This document shows, piece by piece, positions 1 through 4,698 of a stretch of 8,326 nucleotides of DNA. The translations under genes and the position numbers were made by a program. Each line of letters starts with the position of its first letter. Positions within the stretch are counted from its first letter, which is position 1. The notes beneath the pieces are model-generated. The model ran no database searches and was not told the origin of the DNA. It saw only the letters and a program-made list of their open reading frames with translations. The stretch comes from Candidatus Woesearchaeota archaeon (GTDB lineage Archaea; Nanobdellota; Nanobdellia; Woesearchaeales; UBA11576): positions 1-8,326 of the forward strand of contig JAUVBP010000044.1 of NCBI GenBank assembly GCA_030591125.1, written 5' to 3'.

Positions 1-164
1 ACCTTGAGCTCATCCAATGGTTCAGATAACTTCTTCAAGAAATGTTCAGCAAGCGCTATACAACCATATATATGATCTGCCGTGCTCTCCTTCCTATCAG
101 GGCCACCAGCACGTTCAATGTTCTTCAATTCCAGCAGCTTCTGCAGATGTTCCAACTCTTTCAT
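1..164 (-). CDS. HD-domain nucleotidase-like protein, N-terminal part only (runs off left edge)
   Basis: The visible 54 codons start at an ATG (164-162) and remain open to the window edge. They match the N-terminus of the adjacent upstream gene at roughly 30 of 54 positions by eye, including the opening MKELE, the ESTA(E/D)H motif with the first HD-domain histidine (His31 here) and PLDELK at the end. This is therefore a tandem paralogue of the HD-domain gene at 166-738, probably also a nucleoside monophosphate phosphohydrolase of the YfbR/COG1896 type. The metal-binding HD pair and the later Asp lie outside the window, so activity cannot be judged. The start lies 1 nt after the TAA stop of the upstream paralogue, so the two are almost certainly co-transcribed and may be translationally coupled. 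Identity as an HD paralogue is confident; substrate is unknown. Confidence 0.85.
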   Translation of the reverse strand, partial: MKELEHLQKLLELKNIERAGGPDRKESTADHIYGCIALAEHFLKKLSEPLDELK

Positions 165-165
165 G

Positions 166-738
166 TTATCCAATATACCCTTCTTCTTTCATGTAAGCGA
201 GCCATCCTTCGAAGAAGTCAGTCAATTCTGGAAAAGGTTCCACACACTTACCATGTATCTGACGGACATTATCTTCAGTCCAGCCCATGGCCTTCAGCTT
301 CTCACCGCTGTAGATTGACCAATGGATCATAGGCTCAATCTTATCCATAGCATTAGCAAACTTGGCCTCAGGAGTCTCACAAGCTTCATATTCTTCAAAG
401 AACTCAAGGAAATCTCTTGATATCGAATCAGGAATCTTCTTGGCAAGGACCTGAGAACCGTTCTTCTCATCATCCTTCTTATTATCCCTTTTCTGCTTGT
501 CAAGGCTATCAAGGAGGAACACATCACCACACTCAACTTCGACAAGATCGTGGTACATGATGAGCTTCATCACCTTCAATTCGTCAAGAGGTTGCTTGAC
601 TACCTTGATGAAATGGTCAGCAAGAATCATGCATGCCCAGGTATGCTCTGCAGTGCTCTCCTGCCTTGTTCCGACTTCCCCTTTCCTCTCGACCTCCTTG
701 AGCCTGATCAGGTGCTTAAGCTCTTCTAGTTCTTTCAT
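166..738 (-). CDS. HD-domain hydrolase, YfbR-like 5'-nucleotidase family (COG1896)
   Basis: A 190-aa soluble protein with the ordered metal ligands of the HD superfamily: His32 in ESTAEH, His63-Asp64 in MYHDLVE, and Asp132 in NAMDKIEP. The spacing closely parallels bacterial YfbR, a 5'-deoxyribonucleotidase that removes phosphate from deoxynucleoside monophosphates. The stretch ETPEAKFANAMDKIEP is the typical COG1896 segment around the last metal-binding aspartate. The length fits a stand-alone HD phosphohydrolase. Its ATG (738-736) overlaps the TGA of the CYTH gene as ATGA, and its TAA lies 1 nt before the ATG of a second HD paralogue, so three phosphohydrolase-like genes form one operon. 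A charged, lysine- and aspartate-rich insertion (about residues 80-95) is not obviously catalytic. Nucleotide clean-up is a family-based inference; the substrate cannot be read from the sequence. Confidence 0.88.
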   Translation of the reverse strand: MKELEELKHLIRLKEVERKGEVGTRQESTAEHTWACMILADHFIKVVKQPLDELKVMKLIMYHDLVEVECGDVFLLDSLDKQKRDNKKDDEKNGSQVLAKKIPDSISRDFLEFFEEYEACETPEAKFANAMDKIEPMIHWSIYSGEKLKAMGWTEDNVRQIHGKCVEPFPELTDFFEGWLAYMKEEGYIG

Positions 739-1262
739 TTTCCGTACTTCTCTATGTACTCATTTATCTTCTTTTTGAATTCTACAGCATCAAGAGGCTC
801 ACAGCCAAGACTGGAAAGGATATACTTCAGATTAGGAATGTGTACGTCGGCGTCATCCGCAATTATCTCTGCCTCGAGGATGTAGGCGAAGTTCGGTATG
901 TGCTGCAGAGAGAGAGTGTATTCGTGGCCACCAGTCTCGCATATGAACTCCTCTTTTGTCGTTGTCCAACTGGGATGCTGCTCAAGCCCCATCTCGGTCA
1001 GTAAAGAGACCATATTGTGGCAGTCATCTATATCCTTGAGGTTTATCGATATCTCTTTCCTGGAGAACTTAGTAGGGTCAGTATCCTTGAAGACGACTTC
1101 CCTCAACTTATCAGAATATCTGACCCTCACATCCCTTGGCTTGAACTTTATCGTCGTTATCCTGTCCTCATTGATCTTCCTGAACTTCTGAGGAAGTATC
1201 TGCCTTAGATGATCATATCTCTGCTCAGAAAGCAGGGCCTTTATCTCAATCTCTTTTGTCAT
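735..1262 (-). CDS. CYTH-domain protein (class IV adenylate cyclase / triphosphatase superfamily)
   Basis: A 175-aa protein opening with MTKEIEIK, which carries the ExExK signature (Glu4, Glu6, Lys8) of CYTH triphosphate-tunnel enzymes. Alternating charged beta strands follow as the fold expects: DVRVRY (about 44-49), REVVFK, KEISINL, HEYTLSL and YILEAEII. The family hydrolyses or cyclises triphosphate compounds (inorganic triphosphate, thiamine triphosphate, ATP to cAMP); archaeal members often have unproven substrates, so I do not choose one. Its stop overlaps the start of the HD phosphohydrolase as ATGA, suggesting a shared phosphate or nucleotide-metabolism role. The ATG at 1262 is preceded by an AT-rich stretch with a TATA-like sequence at 1280-1288, so translation may be nearly leaderless. 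Confidence 0.85.
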   Translation of the reverse strand: MTKEIEIKALLSEQRYDHLRQILPQKFRKINEDRITTIKFKPRDVRVRYSDKLREVVFKDTDPTKFSRKEISINLKDIDDCHNMVSLLTEMGLEQHPSWTTTKEEFICETGGHEYTLSLQHIPNFAYILEAEIIADDADVHIPNLKYILSSLGCEPLDAVEFKKKINEYIEKYGK

Positions 1263-1288
1263 CTTAAGAAAATAAAAAGATTATATTT
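1263..1288 (-). promoter_or_regulatory. U-rich terminator tract plus TATA-like element ahead of the CYTH gene
   Basis: On the minus strand the bases after the lipoprotein stop codon read as a T-rich tract (about 1279-1265), the form of most archaeal intrinsic terminators. A TATA-like AAATATAAT (1288-1280) overlaps the lipoprotein stop and lies about 22 nt from the CYTH ATG. The lipoprotein transcript may end here while a new transcript begins. The TATA spacing is slightly short, so the promoter half is tentative. Confidence 0.4.
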
Positions 1289-1931
1289 CGGCTTCCACCT
1301 GCTTGGCCAGTTCTGCAATAGCGTCCAATGGGCATGATGCACCAAGGCAGGATATCTTTGCGAAGGTATTTCCGCTCAGGAAGTATACATAGTTCGGCGT
1401 CAAAGAAGATGACCTGACACGCCTGCATGACATGTCGCCGACCTCATCCATCTCATCAGCGCAGTACATCTTGAATACCCTGATAGCCTCAGCCTCATCA
1501 TCGTAAAGCTGGGTCTCCACATTCACGTAGATATGCCCCGGACCATCGTAAGTGCACATACACACATCTACGCCAGAAGGCATCGCAGGACGCTTAGGGC
1601 AGTCAGAGGTCTTTGTCCAGGAACCAGTGAACACGTTCCCAAGCTCTGTAGTGGAAAGCTGTTCACACTCCACCCTCTCTCCTGAAGCCAAAGCTGATAC
1701 TGATGGGGTCTGCGTGACCACAGGGTTCTCGTTCTCCTCAACAGTCGCCATAGGCTCGTCAGCCGCTGCCGTAGTGGCCGGTCTGGTAGTTGAATCTGTC
1801 ACCATAGGCGTCGCATCGGCAGGCCGTGAGACCAGCTTCCTAGTAGGTTGTTCCACCTCTTCTGCGCAGCCTATTGCGAAAAGAAGAAGGACCAGCATCG
1901 AAATAATGAATAAAGCACCAAGTTTCCTCAT
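1281..1931 (-). CDS. Cysteine-rich surface lipoprotein, paralogous to the gene at 6232-6927
   Basis: From the preferred ATG this is a 216-aa exported protein: MRKL, a hydrophobic helix (about residues 5-22), and a lipobox-like AIGC followed by AEE, suggesting lipidation and anchoring outside the membrane. The -3 residue is Ala rather than the usual Leu, so the lipobox is imperfect. A Thr/Ala/Val/Pro-rich low-complexity linker (about 25-85) leads to a C-terminal domain of about 125 residues with eight cysteines. All eight, in the contexts DC, VCxC, YC, SCR and SCLGxxC, recur in the protein at 6232-6927, at roughly 40% identity by eye. Disulfide pairing in an extracytoplasmic domain is a fair inference. 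I do not recognise the family. The start at 1931 is preferred over a GTG at 1940 because that GTG lies inside the GAGGTG ribosome-binding site. Confidence 0.82.
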   Translation of the reverse strand: MRKLGALFIISMLVLLLFAIGCAEEVEQPTRKLVSRPADATPMVTDSTTRPATTAAADEPMATVEENENPVVTQTPSVSALASGERVECEQLSTTELGNVFTGSWTKTSDCPKRPAMPSGVDVCMCTYDGPGHIYVNVETQLYDDEAEAIRVFKMYCADEMDEVGDMSCRRVRSSSLTPNYVYFLSGNTFAKISCLGASCPLDAIAELAKQVEAEI

Positions 1932-1937
1932 GTCAAG

Positions 1938-1943
1938 CACCTC
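1938..1943 (-). promoter_or_regulatory. Shine-Dalgarno site GAGGTG deciding the lipoprotein start
   Basis: GAGGTG on the minus strand lies 6 nt before the ATG at 1931, a good archaeal SD spacing. The longer reading from the GTG at 1940 would start within this site, which argues for the ATG. Confidence 0.65.
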
Positions 1944-1975
1944 AGAGTCTGATTAAGCTGGAAAGAGAGAGTCTG

Positions 1976-1990
1976 TATTTATTATTTATG
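1976..1990 (-). promoter_or_regulatory. AT-rich TATA region for the lipoprotein gene
   Basis: The minus strand reads CATAAATAATAAATA here, 45-60 nt upstream of the lipoprotein ATG. That leaves room for a short leader carrying the SD site. The lipoprotein and the plus-strand regulator gene are divergent, so 1941-2049 contains two back-to-back promoters. The exact TATA register is uncertain. Confidence 0.5.
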
Positions 1991-2018
1991 ATTGTCTAAG
2001 ATATAGTAAGCACTAAGA

Positions 2019-2026
2019 TTTATATA
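2019..2026 (+). promoter_or_regulatory. TATA box of the HTH_10 regulator gene (leaderless)
   Basis: TTTATATA centred about 27 nt before the ATG at 2050 places the expected transcription start at or next to the A of the start codon. This predicts a leaderless mRNA and supports the ATG at 2050. No SD site is visible before it. Confidence 0.72.
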
Positions 2027-2028
2027 CT

Positions 2029-2042
2029 CGTAATAATGCGAT
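2029..2042 (+). promoter_or_regulatory. Candidate operator, 12/14 match to the palindrome at 2798-2811
   Basis: CGTAATAATGCGAT lies between the TATA box and the start codon of the regulator gene. It matches CGCAATATTGCGAT, part of the perfect palindrome ahead of the downstream cassette, at 12 of 14 positions. A protein bound here would occupy the region where RNA polymerase initiates, so autorepression is the natural reading. The match is seen directly; the operator role is inferred. Confidence 0.5.
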
Positions 2043-2049
2043 ATGACTC

Positions 2050-2712
2050 ATGTGGGTCGCAAAAATTGTGGTTCCTTACAACGAAGGCATGTTACTTGCC
2101 AGCAGAGCTAAGAAACACAAAATAAACCTTAGGGGATATCACCTCTCTAGCTTCAAGAAAGGAAATAAGTTCTTTTTATTGGCTGCAGCGCAGATTACAG
2201 GTAGCGAAGAGAACAAGAAAGCATTTCTGATAGATATGAAGAAAGACAAGAGATCTGCAAAGATAGACATGATGACTGCTGACTTCGGATTCTGGCTCAT
2301 GGAGCAACACAAAACAATAGAGATACTCTACGACCCCCTGATACTACAAGTAACACCTTTTATCGTATCTGATAACGGAGATAATATATGGGAAATTGCA
2401 AGCTGGCACAAGGAGAAACTCATGGCAGTCGCCAAGCTGATCCAGAGTAGACTCTATGGTGGAAAGCTTATCTCGATGAAACGGAGCAAGATCACCAGCA
2501 TAACCGCATTAAGTGTAAGTCCTACGCTAACAGATAAGCAGAGAAGATCCTTAGAGCTGGCAATAGAGAATGGATACTATGGCTATCCGCGGAAGATAGA
2601 GGCGCAGGAGTTGGCCAAGCTGATGAAGATCAGCACTTCAACGTATAATTTCCATCTGCGTAATGCTGAAAAGAAAATACTGCCATACCTCTTCCAGAGA
2701 GCGATTTCTTGA
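2050..2712 (+). CDS. HTH_10-family (bacterio-opsin activator type) transcriptional regulator
   Basis: A 220-aa protein. The C-terminus, from LTDKQ at residue 160, is a typical HTH_10 domain: LTxxQ, then an amphipathic helix with GYYGYPRK, a first HTH helix AQELAKLMKIS and a recognition helix STYNFHLRNAEKKIL. The N-terminal part (about 1-155) resembles the sensory portion of archaeal HTH_10 proteins, with YDPLILQVTPF and an EIASWHKEKL segment; no known ligand pocket is evident. It probably binds DNA as a dimer. It opens the only plus-strand island in the window and precedes a three-gene cassette with its own promoter. A sequence shared by the two promoters makes self-regulation plus control of that cassette plausible. 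The start is fixed by the TATA box 27 nt upstream. Confidence 0.85.
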   Translation: MWVAKIVVPYNEGMLLASRAKKHKINLRGYHLSSFKKGNKFFLLAAAQITGSEENKKAFLIDMKKDKRSAKIDMMTADFGFWLMEQHKTIEILYDPLILQVTPFIVSDNGDNIWEIASWHKEKLMAVAKLIQSRLYGGKLISMKRSKITSITALSVSPTLTDKQRRSLELAIENGYYGYPRKIEAQELAKLMKISTSTYNFHLRNAEKKILPYLFQRAIS

Positions 2713-2714
2713 CA

Positions 2715-2760
2715 CTTTCAGATACTCCTGCTTAGTCTCGACCTTCGACGTATCTGAAAG
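2715..2760 (+). repeat. Inverted repeat, 11-bp perfect arms, 24-nt loop
   Basis: CTTTCAGATAC (2715-2725) and GTATCTGAAAG (2750-2760) are exact reverse complements, beginning 2 nt after the regulator stop. The loop holds a smaller TCGA/TCGA pairing possibility. No U-tract follows on the plus strand, so it is not a standard archaeal terminator. It could be a 3'-end-stabilising hairpin of the regulator mRNA or a DNA site. Confidence 0.7.
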
Positions 2761-2770
2761 GGGAAAAATG

Positions 2771-2787
2771 TTCGGGTCAGACCCGAA
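2771..2787 (+). repeat. Inverted repeat, 7-bp GC-rich arms with CAG loop
   Basis: TTCGGGT and ACCCGAA surround CAG. It is the second of three successive palindromic elements between the regulator and the cassette, upstream of the cassette TATA box. It could be a protein-binding site or a compact hairpin at the end of the regulator transcript. Confidence 0.6.
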
Positions 2788-2795
2788 TGTTTGAC

Positions 2796-2811
2796 ATCGC
2801 AATATTGCGAT
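2796..2811 (+). promoter_or_regulatory. 16-bp perfect palindrome, candidate operator of the cassette
   Basis: ATCGCAATATTGCGAT is its own reverse complement. It ends 6 bp before the TATA box at 2818-2825, overlapping or abutting the expected BRE position. Its core recurs with two changes in the regulator promoter at 2029-2042. A dimeric regulator bound here could either assist TBP/TFB recruitment or block the BRE. Confidence 0.6.
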
Positions 2812-2817
2812 AAAAAT

Positions 2818-2825
2818 CATATATA
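2818..2825 (+). promoter_or_regulatory. TATA box of the three-gene cassette (leaderless)
   Basis: CATATATA is centred about 27 nt upstream of the ATG at 2849. Transcription is therefore expected to start at the first codon of the 39-aa ORF, which argues that this short ORF is truly translated. Confidence 0.7.
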
Positions 2826-2848
2826 GTGTCTGTTACTTCTTCATAGTT

Positions 2849-2968
2849 ATGACAACTACAACCATCAGACAAGCAATAGATATCGCACCTCCTGATCTTA
2901 TTCCTGCTGTAGTCATCGCATGGATAGCTACAGAACTGCTGTTCGGCAGGCCAAGAGACAAAAAATGA
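2849..2968 (+). CDS. 39-aa single-pass membrane peptide, first gene of the cassette
   Basis: The peptide begins MTTTTIRQAID, has one hydrophobic stretch (about residues 17-33, LIPAVVIAWIATELLFG) long enough to span or dip into a membrane, and ends in basic RPRDKK, which predicts a cytoplasmic C-terminus. Three things support it as a gene: the TATA box at the right distance for a leaderless start, the ATGA overlap of its stop (2966-2968) with the ATG of the next gene (2965), and the coherent membrane-peptide composition. I recognise no family. Small membrane peptides at operon heads can be regulators, toxin-like peptides or subunits of a membrane complex; nothing here decides among these. Confidence 0.62.
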   Translation: MTTTTIRQAIDIAPPDLIPAVVIAWIATELLFGRPRDKK

Positions 2969-3837
2969 AGAAGATAGACATAGATAAAATAGTCGATTCA
3001 TGTTTCAGTGAATCTATCCGGCTAACACACAGTTACGAGCGAATAACTTCGTCCCCACCGGATGCTAGAGACATACTGAAGAACGCACTCAAGTCGTATG
3101 ACTCGCTGATGCGAAACGCTCCAGAAGAACTCAGACCCGCCATAGCGCACGTCGTCTCAGAATCATTCGAGACAATGATGGATCCTGCGTTAGAGGCGTA
3201 TGATTGGACAGTCAGTAAAATACAAGAAAAATGCACATGGGCGAATATATTCGCCCAGGTGTTCGAGGATTATAATGAAAAAATAGGAGTTCCACAAAAG
3301 ACTTACTACCATGACAAATGGATAGTAAAAGATGAATGCCTCCCACATTATTTCCAAAGAGGAGGTACTCTACGAGAGAGGTGCTACCATCGCAAAGGAC
3401 TGGAACCAGATAAAAGCGGCCTTTGGTTCCATGCTCCGGACCGTTTCTATGAACAAATGTTGGGAAATATATTCACCGTGGAAGTCAAGTCACCCGTAGG
3501 AAAACAAGACAAGACATCCCGCAAAATAAACCTGTTGAACTACGGGACAGTCAAAGATATCACGGAACCGCCAGGAAAAATAATAGAAGCATATGTCTTA
3601 GGCATTAATGAACCCCTGCTCTCGTTCCGAGGGCGGTGCCGAGGGTTTTTCAGCGACAGGGAGTACAAAAAGACCAGAACCATCTTCGCACCCCATGACA
3701 TGAAACTGACAACTAAAATAGCGAGATCACTCATAGAATATCAGGAAGGAAGATCCCCTCACTGTAAAATACATATTGATGAGAACGTTTATCGTGATGC
3801 ATACGCACATACAGCAGTTGCCTTGAATGGAAAATGA
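2965..3837 (+). CDS. Unrecognised 290-aa protein, second gene of the cassette
   Basis: I do not recognise this protein. The preferred ATG at 2965 overlaps the stop of the 39-aa gene as ATGA. An in-frame ATG at 2920 would add 15 residues but lies inside the 39-aa ORF. No signal peptide or membrane helix is visible. Residues 1-105 look helical and polar; residues 110-290 look mixed alpha/beta with several strands (FTVEVKSPV, IIEAYVLGI). Notable are Cys125-x2-His128 with Cys140-x-His142, a possible but unproven metal site, and HCKIH at 266-270. The segment 221-240 (FRGRCRGFFSDREYKKTRTI) is rich in Arg and Lys and could contact nucleic acid or lipid headgroups. Its place between two membrane proteins suggests a cytoplasmic partner of a membrane complex. 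No catalytic signature that I know is present. Confidence 0.75.
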   Translation: MKKIDIDKIVDSCFSESIRLTHSYERITSSPPDARDILKNALKSYDSLMRNAPEELRPAIAHVVSESFETMMDPALEAYDWTVSKIQEKCTWANIFAQVFEDYNEKIGVPQKTYYHDKWIVKDECLPHYFQRGGTLRERCYHRKGLEPDKSGLWFHAPDRFYEQMLGNIFTVEVKSPVGKQDKTSRKINLLNYGTVKDITEPPGKIIEAYVLGINEPLLSFRGRCRGFFSDREYKKTRTIFAPHDMKLTTKIARSLIEYQEGRSPHCKIHIDENVYRDAYAHTAVALNGK

Positions 3838-4244
3838 CCACAAAAAAACAAATGGTAAACTATATTCGAGCAGGAATACTGACAGCAGGTCTTGGAATGT
3901 ATTCAGGAATCGCACTAATTGTAACGTCAAGCATGATAACGCCCATGCCTGAAATGCCTAAGAAAGTAGCACAAGTATGTTCTTTAGAATGGGAACTGCA
4001 AAGAACTACCACTATAACTAAAGTACTAGAAGATATGGATAAGTACCAAAACATCTTGCAAGAGTACAACAACCTGAAGAAAGATACTGAGTTCGTATCA
4101 CTTGATAAAGAATATGAAAAGAAAGTCTCTGAACGCGAGAGAGTAAGAATCCCTGTGGTTATTGGAGGCGGACTTCTTGCGTTGATAAGTCTTGTAGGAG
4201 GTTTCGGATTGGCAGCATATTCAACTAATATGCGCAAGAAATGA
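3834..4244 (+). CDS. 136-aa two-helix membrane protein with central coiled coil, third gene of the cassette
   Basis: The ATG (3834) overlaps the TGA of the preceding gene as ATGA. A short basic N-terminus is followed by a hydrophobic helix (about 13-34, GILTAGLGMYSGIALIVTSS), a long charged segment (about 45-105) with heptad-like patterning suited to a coiled coil (VLEDMDKYQNILQEYNNLKK and onward), and a second glycine-rich helix (about 106-129, IPVVIGGGLLALISLVGG). It ends in basic NMRKK. The positive-inside rule places both termini in the cytoplasm and the coiled coil outside. No family is recognised. The layout recalls small membrane sensors or spacers, but that is only architecture. It ends the plus-strand island, 31 nt from the convergent ribL gene. 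Confidence 0.75.
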   Translation: MTTKKQMVNYIRAGILTAGLGMYSGIALIVTSSMITPMPEMPKKVAQVCSLEWELQRTTTITKVLEDMDKYQNILQEYNNLKKDTEFVSLDKEYEKKVSERERVRIPVVIGGGLLALISLVGGFGLAAYSTNMRKK

Positions 4245-4281
4245 TGGTGTAGTCCAGATTAAGATACAACCTGCATCATTT
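4239..4281. terminator. Inverted repeat spanning the two convergent stop codons
   Basis: AAATGATG (4239-4246) and CATCATTT (4274-4281) are exact complements separated by 27 nt. They contain the TGA stops of the plus-strand cassette and of ribL. The symmetry would let one hairpin serve both transcripts. There is no strong U-tract, so termination is a weak call. Confidence 0.3.
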
Positions 4282-4698
4282 ATTGTGGTCAAGCCCATCC
4301 CTGAGCTTAGACGACTTATATACCTCAGGCTTAAGGCTGTCTTTCAGCCGCAATACCTTGCAGGAGATGCCCTTCATGTCAAGGAAATCAGAGAGGCCAT
4401 CCACAAAAGCATTCTGGTCATAGCCAAGGAATATTATATCCGGCTTCAGCTCGGTTATGATCTCATACTTGTCATCCTCACTACCGAGGCAGGCATAATC
4501 GACATAGTCAAGTGCCTTGATTGCGGCGAGCCTAGCAAGCTCATCATTCGTAGTAGGTATGCCCTTGACCATCTTCACTGTCAAGTCCCGGGCAAGCACT
4601 ACAGAAAGATACTCTCCCTGCTTCTTCGCTTCCTTGAGGAAGAAATCATGCCCTGGATGGAATATGTCAAAAGTCCCGAATGCCAATACCTTGCTCAT
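4276..4698 (-). CDS. ribL: Archaeal FAD synthase (FMN adenylyltransferase) RibL
   Basis: A 140-aa nucleotidyltransferase of the cytidylyltransferase-like superfamily. GTFDIFHPGH (residues 8-17) carries the HxGH nucleotide-binding motif at His14 and His17. It is followed by LSVVLARDLTVKMVKGIP, the LKPDIIFLGYDQ segment typical of archaeal RibL, and a C-terminal SSKL standing where relatives have an ISSTK-like motif. RibL transfers AMP from ATP to FMN to make FAD in the cytoplasm and is the archaeal replacement for bacterial RibF; the length (about 140-150 aa) fits. Its ATG overlaps the TGA of the oxidoreductase gene upstream as ATGA, so the two are co-expressed. That oxidoreductase appears to use NAD(P), so a direct FAD link is not evident. 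A glycerol-3-phosphate cytidylyltransferase is the main alternative, but the GYDQ segment favours RibL. Confidence 0.88.
   Translation of the reverse strand: MSKVLAFGTFDIFHPGHDFFLKEAKKQGEYLSVVLARDLTVKMVKGIPTTNDELARLAAIKALDYVDYACLGSEDDKYEIITELKPDIIFLGYDQNAFVDGLSDFLDMKGISCKVLRLKDSLKPEVYKSSKLRDGLDHNK

Noticed and set aside
1932..1940. GTG start at 1940 for the lipoprotein
   Set aside because: The GTG is part of the GAGGTG ribosome-binding site of the ATG at 1931.
2777..3001. Minus-strand 74-codon frame with many cysteines overlapping the cassette promoter
   Set aside because: It covers the palindrome, the TATA box and the 39-aa gene on the other strand, has no promoter of its own that I can see, and the plus-strand reading is better supported by coupling and spacing.
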